From positions 124,001-188,000 of the forward strand of contig JAAKBF010000378.1 of assembly GCA_012656075.1 (NCBI GenBank): 64,000 nucleotides of DNA. Reading direction: 5' to 3'. The notes under the pieces were generated by a model. It was not told where the DNA came from. It saw only the letters and a program-made list of their open reading frames with translations, and made no database searches. A program made the position numbers and the translations under genes. Of the stretch, positions 13,701-28,700 are shown one piece after another (position 1 is the stretch's first letter; each line of letters starts with the position of its first letter). The stretch is from Phytophthora hibernalis (Eukaryota; Oomycota; Peronosporomycetes; Peronosporales; Peronosporaceae).

Positions 13701-16700
13701 CCCGCAGAGACACCGGACGAAATGTCAACCGTGCCCAGCGACCCTCGCCCTGAGGTGACGCTCACCGGGCCAGCGCTACGCATAGCATCGGATACGCTAG
13801 TTGACACTCTCACCGAGCCACCAGTGCCGCCAGACCCCGACACGCCAGCCAACACGTTGATTGCGCCGCCCTTCGACGAGCCACTCCCCGCTCACACCGA
13901 TGTCACCTCCTGTGCTGGAGGCACCACCTGCGATGGCAATAGCACCGCCGACACCGTTTGCGGCACTAGACGTGCCGCCCGTCATACGCACGGAGCCAAC
14001 CACTGCAGAAGACGCGGAAGAGCCACTACCGAGTAGCACGTCGCCAGACGGCCGCTCGAGGAGCTGCCTGAGTCGATCTGGACAGCTCCAGTGCTTGCCG
14101 TGGAGACCACCGCAGCAGAGCGCAAGACCACCTTACCCGAGTCGCGTGCAATAGACGTACCCGACACGATAGTCACGCTCCCACCAGCACCATTGGAGCT
14201 ATCGCCCGCACCAACAAGCACACTACCTCCACTTCCGGTCGACGAGAAACCTCCCATGATGGATGTTAGTCCAACGCTTGTCTCCGCGTCGCCCGTTGTC
14301 AGTGTAACATTACCGCTCCCGCGCGACTTGGACCCCGAGCTCGACGCAGATGCGATCGAGACGTCACCAGAAACACCGCTCGATGAAGCGCCCGACAAGA
14401 CGCCTACGGATCCGCCGGAGCTACTAGAACCAGCCGCACCAGCCGACAGCGTCACACGTCCTCCACTTCCGGCGGAGCTGGAACCCGCACCAACCACTAC
14501 GCTACCGATGTTGCCGCTCACGGAGTCTCGAGCGTAACTCGACGAGGCCACTATTCCCGGCGCCAACGCCGCGACCAGAAACAATACTCACATTGCCGGC
14601 CATCGCACTCCAGTCTCCCGTCGCCACCGCCACCGTGCCAGATGTGCCTGCGGTAGTCATTCCAGACGACAAGGCCACTGACCCAGAGCTCACATTTCCA
14701 GCACCCACACTGGACACAATGCTAACACTACCGCTAGTCTGCCCGTCGCTCGATCCGGACTGTAGATAGATTGCACCCCCACGACCGGCACTGGAACGCC
14801 CGCCAGAGACCAAGATGTCGCCAACCACGTCACGCGCAGCACCTGACGATATCGACACGATGCCACTTGACCCCTGGCTGCCACCACCAGACGCGATATC
14901 CACACGCCCACTGTAGCCTCCTGCGCTGGAGTTGCGAGAAGACATCGCGATAGCGCCAGACGCCGTTCCTCCTCCAGACAAAACGTCGACTCGTCCGCCC
15001 ACGCCCGAGCTGCTGTTTCCTGATAAAATCTGGACAGGTCCGCCCGTCACGCCCACACCAACGCCGCCAGACAACCGAACAGCGCCTGTCGACACACTAC
15101 TTCCCCGGAAGCAATGTTCACGCTGCCAGAAAGAGATGCCACCGATGAACCCGTGCCAATAGCGATAGCACCGCTAGCCACTACTAGTCGGAGCCGTGCG
15201 GAGAGAAACTGCGGCAGAAACGTCGCTGACGGCACCCGCAGAGACACCGGACGAAATGTCAACCGTGCCCAGCGACCCTCGCCCTGAGGTGACGCTCACC
15301 GGGCCAGCGCTACGCATAGCATCGGATACGCTAGTTGACACTCTCACCGAGCCACCAGTGCCGCCAGACCCCGACACGCCAGCCAACACGTTGATTGCGC
15401 CGCCCTTCGACGAGCCACTCCCCGCTCACACCGATGTCACCTCCTGTGCTGGAGGCACCACCTGCGATGGCAATAGCACCGCCGACACCGTTTGCGGCAC
15501 TAGACGTGCCGCCCGTCATACGCACGGAGCCAACCACTGCAGAAGACGCGGAAGAGCCACTACCGAGTAGCACGTCGCCAGACGGACCGCTCGAGGAGCT
15601 GCCTGAGTCGATCTGGACAGCTCCAGTGCTTGCCGTGGAGACCACCGCAGCAGAGCGCAAGACCACCTTACCCGAGTCGCGTGCAATAGACGTACCCGAC
15701 ACGATAGTCACGCTCCCACCAGCACCATTGGAGCTATCGCCCGCACCAACAAGCACACTACCTCCACTTCCGGTCGACGAGAAACCTCCCATGATGGATG
15801 TTAGTCCAACGCTTGTCTCCGCGTCGCCCGTTGTCAGTGTAACATTACCGCTCCCGCGCGACTTGGACCCCGAGCTCGACGCAGATGCGATCGAGACGTC
15901 ACCAGAAACACCGCTCGATGAAGCGCCCGACAAGACGCCTACGGATCCGCCGGAGCTACTAGAACCAGCCGCACCAGCCGACAGCGTCACACGTCCTCCA
16001 CTTCCGGCGGAGCTGGAACCCGCACCAACCACTACGCTACCGATGTTGCCGCTCACGGATTCTCCCGAGCGTAACTCGACGAGGCCACTATTCCCGGCGC
16101 CAACGCCGCGACCAGAAACAATACTCACATTGCCGGCCATCGCACTCGAGTCTCCCGTCGCCACCGCCACCGTGCCAGATGTGCCTGCGGTAGTCATTCC
16201 AGACGACAAGGCCACTGACCCAGAGCTCACATTTCCAGCACCCACACTGGACACAATGCTAACACTACCGCTAGTCTGCCCGTCGCTCGATCCGGACTGT
16301 AGATAGATTGCACCCCACGACCGGCACTGGAACGCCTGCCAGAGACCAAGATGTCGCCAACCACGTCACGCGCAGCACCTGACGATATCGACACGATGCC
16401 ACTTGACCCCTGGCTGCCACCACCAGACGCGATATCCACACGCCCACTGTAGCCTCCTGCGCTGGAGTTGCGAGAAGACATCACGATAGCGCCAGACGCC
16501 GTTCCTCCTCCAGACAAAACGTCGACTCGTCCGCCCACGCCCGAGCTGCTGTTTCCTGATAAAATCTGGACAGGTCCGCCCGTCACGCCCACACCAACGC
16601 CGCCAGACAACCGAACAGCGCCTGTCGACACACTACTTCCCCGGAAGCAATGTTCACGCTGCCAGAAAGAGATGCCACCGATGAACCCGTGCCAATAGCG

Positions 16701-19700
16701 ATAGCACCGCTAGCACCACTACTAGTCGGAGCCGTGCGGAGAGAAACTGCGGCAGAAACGTCGCTGACGGCACCCGCAGAGACACCGGACGAAATGTCAA
16801 CCGTGCCCAGCGACCTCGCCCTGAGGTGACGCTCACCGCCAGCGCTACGCATAGCATCGGATACGCTAGTTGACACTCTCACCGAGCCACCAGTGCCGCC
16901 AGACCCCGACACGCCAGCCAACACGTTGATTGCGCCGCCCTTCGACGAGCCACTCCCCCGCTCACACCGATGTCACCTCCTGTGCTGGAGGCACCACCTG
17001 CGATGGCAATAGCACCGCCGACACCGTTTGCGGCACTAGACGTGCCGCCCGTCATACGCACGGAGCCAACCACTGCAGAAGACGCGGAAGAGCCACTACC
17101 GAGTAGCACGTCGCCAGACGGACCGCTCGAGGAGCTGCCTGAGTCGATCTGGACAGCTCCAGTGCTTGCCGTGGAGACCACCGCAGCAGAGCGCAAGACC
17201 ACCTTACCCGAGTCGCGTGCAATAGACGTACCCGACACGATAGTCACGCTCCCACCAGCACCATTGGAGCTATCGCCCGCACCAACAAGCACACTACCTC
17301 CACTTCCGGTCGACGAGAAACCTCCCATGATGGATGTTAGTCCAACGCTTGTCTCCGCGTCGCCCGTTGTCAGTGTAACATTACCGCTCCCGCGCGACTT
17401 GGACCCCGAGCTCGACGCAGATGCGATCGAGACGTCACCAGAAACACCGCTCGATGAAGCGCCCGACAAGACGCCTACGGATCCGCCGGAGCTACTAGAA
17501 CCAGCCGCACCAGCCGACAGCGTCACACGTCCTCCACTTCCGGCGGAGCTGGAACCCGCACCAACCACTACGCTGCCGCTGGTACCGGTAATCGCATCAC
17601 CTGAAAAGAAGTTCAATCCAACCCGTTGACCCAAAATTTGTGTTGCCTGTAGCTATAATTAAGTCTCCGGAATCTCCAGCTGGGCCAGCGTATAGTGTGT
17701 CAATGCTGACACTCCTGTGTTTCCTTCATCACTTCCACCAGATGATATGGCAATGGATCCTCCAACACTTGCGTTACCTGTAGTTCTCCCACCTTCAAGT
17801 GAAATACTACCACCGTGGCCGCTACCATCTCCGACACCGATCACAATATTTCCCGCTTGACCGTTCGGAGCATCCCCAGTAACGATTTGGACACTACCAG
17901 ATGAGCTTGACTCTGAAGTACCAGACCCAATCGAGACGTATCCAGTTGATGCTGTTCTGCTACTCGTAGCATAGCCTTCCGAGTCCGAACTAGTTACAGT
18001 GACATCACCACTTTTATCGGGTGTATTAGCCGAAACATGAAATCGACGGTGTTGCGCGTGAATTGCAGCGACAAGGTCAAGAATGACCTTTTGCTTGTCG
18101 ATTTGATGGAAGTTCATCAACCCGAAGTCACTTTCGTTGAGAAGAAGTCTTTCACACTGACGTACTCCGGAAATGTTTCGTGAGCCTGCTGAGCGATAAT
18201 TCCTCGCACAACCGAATCTTCAATCCCGCGAATTCGTCTCCATTCGTCTGTGTAGCGGTACTGCTTGATTTCAAGCGTTTGCAGTCGTTGGAGAATATCA
18301 TCCTCATCCACATCTTCAATATTGGTTTTGATACGCCGATCCGATGGAGATATAACTTGTGGGAACTGAGCTGGCACAGTACCAACAACCATGTCACTTC
18401 GAACGCGAAAAACAATTCCATCTGCTGTGTTGGAGTTGAAATTCTCGAAAAGTGCCTCCTCCGCTGATGTTTGTTTCGTAAATGTACCACTAATTGACAC
18501 ATTTGCCACTTCGCTTGCAATTGAGACACCTCCGTCCGTCCCAATATCGATAGAACCCTTCCGCGCTCCTGCCACAATCGCAACTGATCCACCAGCAGTC
18601 CCACTTCCAGTTGATATAGCAATATCTCCAACTTCCGAGTCATCTAATCTCGAAACAGTCTTCAGCGCCAAATTTCCTGGTGCACCAGTGTCTGAGTCAC
18701 CACTAACAACAGTCACATCACCGCCTGCACCACTCCCAGACGAGCCACCAGACATGCGAAGAGAACCGCCAGTCGCGCTCGATATAGAAGAACCACCACG
18801 CACATCCACGTAACCAGAAGACCCCGTCAGCGAATCACCACCGCTTACAAAAACCCTTGCACCCAACCCCACCGCGCTACTGGAACCGCCCGCTACGTTC
18901 ACAGCACCAGCGGCGCCGCTCACGACAGACCCACTACCAACACTCACAGAGCCCGACACACCGTCCAACGCCTCACTAGACCTAAACGACACATCGCCGC
19001 TAGATACATCACCAATGCCGCTAGTCACAGACACCGCGCCTCCCGTCGAAGAGCAGCAAGCGCCACCTGCCACAGACACACGGCCCGCCGCTGTAGCCGC
19101 AGCGCCAGCCTTCACCGACACGTCACCACTGCTGGCTGTCTCCGAAGACCCGGAAGACAAAGTCACCACGCCCGACGCCGCATCCACCGACGCTCCACTT
19201 CCGATCGTCGCAGACCCGCTCAAGGCGGCCCTGCTTGTAGAAGCACCGCTCACTACGCTCACGTCGCCGCTGCCCAGCAGGCCGGCACCAGATGAAATGC
19301 CAACGTCGCCACCCACACCAGCTCGCTCGCGCCGCCGTCCAGAGATAGCCTCCTCCAGTAGCAGCACCCGTCGAGCTCGCGCCGCCAGACAAGGCAACCG
19401 CACCCGCAACGCCCGCAGACGCGTCCAGAGACCCGCCGCGCACGCTCACACCACCGCCTCCCACACTACTGTCCGTGCTAGCGCCAGAAACAATGTCCAC
19501 CGTCCCACCGACGGCGCTGCGACGAACGCCGCTAGACAAACTCACCACGCCGTCCTCGCCGGACGACACGGACACAGAGCCGCCGCGAGCGCTCGCGCTG
19601 CCAGTCGAACCGCCACGGATATCCACACCGCCAGCATCCGATGAGGGAGCGTAGCCGCTCGCCACCAACACAGAGCCGCTCGACGCGCTGGCGCTGTCAC

Positions 19701-22700
19701 CAGACACGACAGACAGCAAACCGGACGCGCCAGAATCGGCTCCACCCGTGCGGATGGCCACTTCGCCACTCATGCCCGAGCCGGTCACAGCCGCACTGAT
19801 CACCGTCACGCTGCCGCTGTCGCTATCTGCACTCGCCGCACCGCTTCCCAACGACGCAGAACCACCGACCGATGAGCCGCTGCTGCTTCCGCCACGCACC
19901 AATACCGACCCGCCGCGGGATGCAACACTAGACCCGCCAACCACGTCCACCGACCCGGACGCGCTACTAGTAGAGTCGCCGCTGCCCACCGTCACGCTAC
20001 CGGATACACTTCCGATAGAAGCACCGCTGATCACCCGCACGGATCCGCTGGCATCAGCCGCAGAAGAACCCACCGCCACGCTGCCACTGACCGCGGACGC
20101 ATCACTGCCGCTTCCACTGAGCACGGACACCGACCCACCATGCACAACGCCAGAGCCGCCCTCCACAGACACCACGCCGCCGGCGTTGTCTCCCCGCAGA
20201 GCTGCCGCCCTGTAACCGAACGGCGCCTGCCACTGCTCCCGTAGAAGAAGACGTCAGCAGCGATGAACCAGCCGTCAGAAGAACATCACCCGCCGCAGAT
20301 TCTTCGCTGGAACCGCTGCGCACGGCGACATCGCCGCCGCCAGCCACAGAAGACCCCACCGACAAGTTGATGCCTCCCGCCGAGTCAGTGCTGCCAGACG
20401 CCGAGCCGGTCGAGATCCTAACCCCGCCAGACGCCACGCCACCCACGCTCAGCAGCCGCACATCACCGCTGCTGCTCGAGCCTTCTCCACTGCGCAACTC
20501 CAGTGTCGCGCCGCTTCCCGACACGCTCTCTCCGCCAGACAACGCCACGTCGCCTCCCGTCGCACCAGCACCACCGGACAAAGTCAGCGAGCCGCCCAAG
20601 TCATCCGAGCTGCTTCCGCCACTCACACTTATCAGCCCACCGACACCTGCAGCATCTCCGCCAGACACGCTCACCGACCCACTCGACTGCGCGGGCGATG
20701 CGCCAGACGCGATCGAAACAGCGCCAGACGAACCAGTTTCTACCGACCCGCTTGACAGCCATACTGCGCCACTCGCGGCTGTGCTCGCGCTGCCTTGGGA
20801 GGCAAGCGTCACCGACCCGCTCTCCGTCGACAAGCCGTCTCCGCTCATGACCGTCACGCTGCCGCCTGTCAACGACGAGGTGCCGCCCAACACGGACACA
20901 ACGCCGCCCTCTCCTGTCGAGGAGGCACCGACCGATAACTCGATGGACCCCGCGCTAACGTCACCGAAGCCGCTACCAATACGAACGGAGCCACTGGACA
21001 CACTGCTAGCGCTAGTGCGCACATTGATGTCGCCGCTCAGGCCGTCAGCCAAGGCGCTTGTCGCTATAGTCACGCTGCCACTGCTCGCGGTACCCCCGCC
21101 GCTCGTTAACAGCACCGATCCACCCACGGTCGCTGCAGACGACCCGCCATCGATCGACACGTCGCCTCCCAAACCCTGCGAGTTCGCAGACCCGATGATC
21201 TTCACCTTTTGCGCCGCAGACGAGCTGTCTACACTGCCACCACGCAGCTCCACGTCGCTGCCCACATCCGTGTTGTCGCCCTGCATCAGGCTCAGGCTGC
21301 CGCCAGAACCGCTGCGGACATACACGCCGCTGCCAGCCACGCTGCTGCTGCTGCTGCTGGAGACACCGCTGGCAACAGTCACGTCACCGCCTGCGCCACT
21401 CCCAGACGAGCCGCCGGACACGCGAACAGCACCGCCAGACCCGCTCGATGTAGAAGAACCGCCACGCACATCCATGGAGCCAGAAGACCCCGTCAGCGAA
21501 TCGCCGCCGCTCACGAAGGCGCTTCCTCCCAGTCCCGCCGCACCGCTGGAACCGCCCGCCACGCTCACCACACCAGCGGTACCGCTCACGACAGACCCGC
21601 TAGCAACACGTATAGTTCCAGACACTGTGCCCGCAGCCTCGCCAGATACAAACGACACATCACCAGACGTAGATCCAGCGCTCGCACCACCGCTCCCGAT
21701 CGACACAATGCCGCTCGACACAATGCCAGCGCCGCTAGTCACAGACACCGCGCCTCCCGTCGAAGAGCTGCTAGCACCACCTGCCACAGACACACGGCCC
21801 GTCGCTGTAGCCGCAGCGCCAGCCTTCACCGACACGTCACCACTGCTGGCTGTCTCCGAAGACCCGGAAGACAAAGTCACCACGCCCGACGCCGCATCCA
21901 CCGACGCTCCACTTCCGATCGTCGCAGACCCGCTCAAGGCGGCCCCGCTTGTAGAAGCACCGCTCACTACGCTCACGTCGCCGCTGCCCAGCAGGCCGGC
22001 ACCAGATGAAATGCCAACGTCGCCACCCACACCAGCTCGCTCGCGCCGCCGTCCAGAGATAGGCCTCCTCCAGTAGCAGCACCCGTCGAGCTCGCGCCGC
22101 CAGACAAGGCAACCGCACCCGCAACGCCCGCAGACGCGTCCAGAGACCCGCCGCGCACGCTCACACCACCGCCTCCCACACTACTGTCCGTGCTAGCGCC
22201 AGAAACAATGTCCACCGTCCCACCGACGGCGCTGCGACGAACGCCGCTAGACAAACTCACCACGCCGTCCTCGCCGGACGACACGGACACAGAGCCGCCG
22301 CGAGCGCTCGCGCTGCCAGTCGAACCGCCACGGATATCCACACCGCCAGCATCCGATGAGGGAGCGTAGCCGCTCGCCACCAACACAGAGCCGCTCGACG
22401 CGCTGGCGCTGTCACCAGACACGACAGACAGCAAACCGGACGCGCCAGAATCGGCTCCACCCGTGCGGATGGCCACTTCGCCACTCATGCCCGAGCCGGT
22501 CGCAGCCGCACTGATCACCGTCACGCTGCCGCTGTCGCTATCTGCACTCGCCGCACCGCTTCCCAACGACGCAGAACCACCGACCGATGAGCCGCTGCTG
22601 CTTCCGCCACGCACCAATACCGACCCGCCGCGGGATGCAACACTAGACCCGCCAACCACGTCCACCGACCCGGACGCGCTACTAGTAGAGTCGCCGCTGC

Positions 22701-25700
22701 CCACCGTCACGCTACCGGATACACTTCCGATAGAAGCACCGCTGATCACCCGCACGGATCCGCTGGCATCAGCCGCAGAAGAACCCACCGCCACGCTGCC
22801 ACTGACCGCGGACGCATCACTGCCGCTTCCACTGAGCACGGACACCGACCCACCATGCACAACGCCAGAGCCGCCCTCCACAGACACCACGCCGCCGGCG
22901 TTGTCTCCCGCAGAGCTGCCGCCCTGTAACCGAACGGCGCCTGCCACTGCTCCCGTAAGAAGACGTCAGCAGCGATGAACCAGCCGTCAGAAGAACATCA
23001 CCCGCCGCAGATTCTTCGCTGGAACCGCTGCGCACGGCGACATCGCCGCCGCCAGCCACAGAAGACCCCACCGACAAGTTGATGCCTCCCGCCGAGTCAG
23101 TGCTGCCAGACGCCGAGCCGGTCGAGATCCTAACCCCGCCAGACGCCACGCCACCCACGCTCAGCAGCCGCACATCACCGCTGCTGCTCGAGCCTTCTCC
23201 ACTGCGCAACTCCAGTGTCGCGCCGCTTCCCGACGCACTCTCTCCGCCAGACAACGCCACGTCGCCTCCCGTCGCACCAGCACCACCGGACAAAGTCAGC
23301 GAGCCGCCCAAGTCATCCGAGCTGCTTCCGCCACTCACACTTATCAGCCCACCGACACCTGCAGCATCTCCGCCAGACACGCTCACCGACCCACTCGACT
23401 GCGCGGGCGATGCGCCAGACGCGATCGAAACAGCGCCAGACGAACCAGTTTCTACCGACCCGCTTGACAGCCATACTGCGCCACTCGCGGCTGTGCTCGC
23501 GCTGCCTTGGGAGGCAAGCGTCACCGACCCGCTCTCCGTCGACAAGCCGTCTCCGCTCATGACCGTCACGCTGCCGCCTGTCAACGACGAGGTGCCGCCC
23601 AGCACGGACACAACGCCGCCCTCTCCTGTCGAGGAGGCACCGACCGATAACTCGATGGACCCCGCGCTAACGTCACCGAAGCCGCTACCAATACGAACGG
23701 AGCCACTGGACACACTGCTAGCGCTAGTGCGCACATTGATGTCGCCGCTCAGGCCGTCAGCCAAGGCGCTTGTCGCTATAGTCACGCTGCCACTGCTCGC
23801 GGTACCCCCGCCGCTCGTTAACAGCACCGATCCACCCACGGTCGCTGCAGACGACCCGCCATCGATCGACACGTCGCCTCCCAAACCCTGCGAGTTCGCA
23901 GACCCGATGATCTTCACCTTTTGCGCCGCAGACGAGCTGTCTACACTGCCACCACGCAGCTCCACGTCGCTGCCCACATCCGTGTTGTCGCCCTGCATCA
24001 GGCTCAGGCTGCCGCCAGAACCGCTGCGGACATACACGCCGCTGCCAGCCACGCTGCTGCTGCTGCTGCTGGAGACACCGCTGGCAACAGTCACGTCACC
24101 GCCTGCGCCACTCCCAGACGAGCCGCCGGACACGCGAACAGCACCGCCAGACCCGCTCGATGTAGAAGAACCGCCACGCACATCCATGGAGCCAGAAGAC
24201 CCCGTCAGCGAATCGCCGCCGCTCACGAGGGCGCTTCCTCCCAGTCCCGCCGCACCGCTGGAACCGCCCGCCACGCTCACCACACCAGCGGTACCGCTCA
24301 CGACAGACCCGCTAGCAACACGTATAGTTCCAGACACTGTGCCCGCAGCCTCGCCAGATACAAACGACACATCACCAGACGTAGATCCAGCGCTCGCACC
24401 ACCGCTCCCGATCGACACAATGCCGCTCGACACAATGCCAGCGCCGCTAGTCACAGACACCGCGCCTCCCGTCGAAGAGCTGCTAGCACCACCTGCCACA
24501 GACACACGGCCCGTCGCTGTAGCCGCAGCGCCAGCCTTCACCGACACGTCACCACTGCTGGCTGTCTCCGAAGACCCGGAAGACAAAGTCACCACGCCCG
24601 ACGCCGCATCCACCGACGCTCCACTTCCGATCGTCGCAGACCCGCTCAAGGCGGCCCCGCTTGTAGAAGCACCGCTCACTACGCTCACGTCGCCGCTGCC
24701 CAGCAGGCCGGCACCAGATGAAATGCCAACGTCGCCACCCACACCAGCCTCGCTCGCGCCGCCGTCCAGAGATAGGCCTCCTCCAGTAGCAGCACCCGTC
24801 GAGCTCGCGCCGCCAGACAAGGCAACCGCACCCGCAACGCCCGCAGACGCGTCCAGAGACCCGCCGCGCACGCTCACACCACCGCCTCCCACACTACTGT
24901 CCGTGCTAGCGCCAGAAACAATGTCCACCGTCCCACCGACGGCGCTGCGACGAACGCCGCTAGACAAACTCACCACGCCGTCCTCGCCGGACGACACGGA
25001 CACAGAGCCGCCGCGAGCGCTCGCGCTGCCAGTCGAACCGCCACGGATATCCACACCGCCAGCATCCGATGAGGGAGCGTAGCCGCTCGCCACCAACACA
25101 GAGCCGCTCGACGCGCTGGCGCTGTCACCAGACACGACAGACAGCAAACCGGACGCGCCAGAATCGGCTCCACCCGTGCGGATGGCCACTTCGCCACTCA
25201 TGCCCGAGCCGGTCACAGCCGCACTGATCACCGTCACGCTGCCGCTGTCGCTATCTGCACTCGCCGCACCGCTTCCCAACGACGCAGAACCACCGACCGA
25301 TGAGCCGCTGCTGCTTCCGCCACGCACCAATACCGACCCGCCGCGGGATGCAACACTAGACCCGCCAACCACGTCCACCGACCCGGACGCGCTACTAGTA
25401 GAGTCGCCGCTGCCCACCGTCACGCTACCGGATACACTTCCGATAGAAGCACCGCTGATCACCCGCACGGATCCGCTGGCATCAGCCGCAGAAGAACCCA
25501 CCGCCACGCTGCCACTGACCGCGGACGCATCACTGCCGCTTCCACTGAGCACGGACACCGACCCACCATGCACAACGCCAGAGCCGCCCTCCACAGACAC
25601 CACGCCGCCGGCGTTGTCTCCCGCAGAGCTGCCGCCCTGTAACCGAACGGCGCCTGCCACTGCTCCCGTAGAAGAAGACGTCAGCAGCGATGAACCAGCC

Positions 25701-28700
25701 GTCAGAAGAACATCACCCGCCGCAGATTCTTCGCTGGAACCGCTGCGCACGGCGACATCGCCGCCGCCAGCCACAGAAGACCCCACCGACAAGTTGATGC
25801 CTCCCGCCGAGTCAGTGCTGCCAGACGCCGAGCCGGTCGAGATCCTAACCCCGCCAGACGCCACGCCACCCACGCTCAGCAGCCGCACATCACCGCTGCT
25901 GCTCGAGCCTTCTCCACTGCGCAACTCCAGTGTCGCGCCGCTTCCCGACGCACTCTCTCCGCCAGACAACGCCACGTCGCCTCCCGTCGCACCAGCACCA
26001 CCGGACAAAGTCAGCGAGCCGCCCAAGTCATCCGAGCTGCTTCCGCCACTCACACTTATCAGCCCACCGACACCTGCAGCATCTCCGCCAGACACGCTCA
26101 CCGACCCACTCGACTGCGCGGGCGATGCGCCAGACGCGATCGAAACAGCGCCAGACGAACCAGTTTCTACCGACCCGCTTGACAGCCATACTGCGCCACT
26201 CGCGGCTGTGCTCGCGCTGCCTTGGGAGGCAAGCGTCACCGACCCGCTCTCCGTCGACAAGCCGTCTCCGCTCATGACCGTCACGCTGCCGCCTGTCAAC
26301 GACGAGGTGCCGCCCAGCACGGACACAACGCCGCCCTCTCCTGTCGAGGAGGCACCGACCGATAACTCGATGGACCCCGCGCTAACGTCACCGAAGCCGC
26401 TACCAATACGAACGGAGCCACTGGACACACTGCTAGCGCTAGTGCGCACATTGATGTCGCCGCTCAGGCCGTCAGCCAAGGCGCTTGTCGCTATAGTCAC
26501 GCTGCCACTGCTCGCGGTACCCCGCCGCTCGTTAACAGCACCGATCCACCCACGGTCGCTGCAGACGACCCGCCATCGATCGACACGTCGCCTCCCAAAC
26601 CCTGCGAGTTCGCAGACCCGATGATCTTCACCTTTGCGCCGCAGACGAGCTGTCTACACTGCCACCACGCAGCTCCACGTCGCTGCCCACATCCGTGTTG
26701 TCGCCCTGCATCAGGCTCAGGCTGCCGCCAGAACCGCTGCGGACATACACGCCGCTGCCAGCCACGCTGCTGCTGCTGCTGCTGGAGACACCGCTGGCAA
26801 CAGTCACGTCACCGCCTGCGCCACTCCCAGACGAGCCGCCGGACACGCGAACAGCACCGCCAGACCCGCTCGATGTAGAAGAACCGCCACGCACATCCAT
26901 GGAGCCAGAAGACCCCGTCAGCGAATCGCCGCCGCTCACGAAGGCGCTTCCTCCCAGTCCCGCCGCACCGCTGGAACCGCCCGCCACGCTCACCACACCA
27001 GCGGTACCGCTCACGACAGACCCGCTAGCAACACGTATAGTTCCAGACACTGTGCCCGCAGCCTCGCCAGATACAAACGACACATCACCAGACGTAGATC
27101 CAGCGCTCGCACCACCGCTCCCGATCGACACAATGCCGCTCGACACAATGCCAGCGCCGCTAGTCACAGACACCGCGCCTCCCGTCGAAGAGCTGCTAGC
27201 GCCACCTGCCACAGACACACGGCCCGCCGCTGTAGCCGCAGCGCCAGCCTTCACCGACACGTCACCACTGCTGGCTGTCTCCGAAGACCCGGAAGACAAA
27301 GTCACCACGCCCGACGCCGCATCCACCGACGCTCCACTTCCGATCGTCGCAGACCCGCTCAAGGCGGCCCTGCTTGTAGAAGCACCGCTCACTACGCTCA
27401 CGTCGCCGCTGCCCAGCAGGCCGGCACCAGATGAAATGCCAACGTCGCCACCCACACCAGCCTCGCTCGCGCCGCCGTCCAGAGATAGGCCTCCTCCAGT
27501 AGCAGCACCCGTCGAGCTCGCGCCGCCAGACAAGGCAACCGCACCCGCAACGCCCGCAGACGCGTCCAGAGACCCGCCGCGCACGCTCACACCACCGCCT
27601 CCCCACTACTGTCCGTGCTAGCGCCAGAAACAATGTCCACCGTCCCACCGACGGCGCTGCGACGAACGCCGCTAGACAAACTCACCACGCCGTCCTCGCC
27701 GGACGACACGGACACAGAGCCGCCGCGAGCGCTCGCGCTGCCAGTCGAACCGCCACGGATATCCACACCGCCAGCATCCGATGAGGGAGCGTAGCCGCTC
27801 GCCACCAACACAGAGCCGCTCGACGCGCTGGCGCTGTCACCAGACACGACAGACAGCAAACCGGACGCGCCAGAATCGGCTCCACCCGTGCGGATGGCCA
27901 CTTCGCCACTCATGCCCGAGCCGGTCACAGCCGCACTGATCACCGTCACGCTGCCGCTGTCGCTATCTGCACTCGCCGCACCGCTTCCCAACGACGCAGA
28001 ACCACCGACCGATGAGCCGCTGCTGCTTCCGCCACGCACCAATACCGACCCGCCGCGGGATGCAACACTAGACCCGCCAACCACGTCCACCGACCCGGAC
28101 GCGCTACTAGTAGAGTCGCCGCTGCCCACCGTCACGCTACCGGATACACTTCCGATAGAAGCACCGCTGATCACCCGCACGGATCCGCTGGCATCAGCCG
28201 CAGAAGAACCCACCGCCACGCTGCCACTGACCGCGGACGCATCACTGCCGCTTCCACTGAGCACGGACACCGACCCACCATGCACAACGCCAGAGCCGCC
28301 CTCCACAGACACCACGCCGCCGGCGTTGTCTCCCGCAGAGCTGCCGCCCTGTAACCGAACGGCGCCTGCCACTGCTCCCGTAGAAGAAGACGTCAGCAGC
28401 GATGAACCAGCCGTCAGAAGAACATCACCCGCCGCAGATTCTTCGCTGGAACCGCTGCGCACGGCGACATCGCCGCCGCCAGCCACAGAAGACCCCACCG
28501 ACAAGTTGATGCCTCCCGCCGAGTCAGTGCTGCCAGACGCCGAGCCGGTCGAGATCCTAACCCCGCCAGACGCCACGCCACCCACGCTCAGCAGCCGCAC
28601 ATCACCGCTGCTGCTCGAGCCTTCTCCACTGCGCAACTCCAGTGTCGCGCCGCTTCCCGACGCACTCTCCAGACAACGCCACGTCGCCTCCCGTCGCACC

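Larger units (their letters stand above)
13045..17578 (-). repeat. Tandem array B, unit about 1,535 bp (probably 512 codons), nearly 3 copies
   Basis: The string cgcccttcga recurs at 13,867, 15,401 and 16,936, and gagaagacatc near 13,404, 14,936 and 16,472, giving spacings of 1,532-1,536 bp. The in-frame length is probably 1,536. The unit is unrelated in sequence to A or C but follows the same strand rhythm. A run that must be C6 (or C3) for frame reads C4 at 13,886, C4 at 15,420 and C5 at 16,955 in the three copies. The copy boundary at about 14,519 has lost about 7 bases (cggagtctcgagcg for cggattctcccgagcg). Confidence 0.9.
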
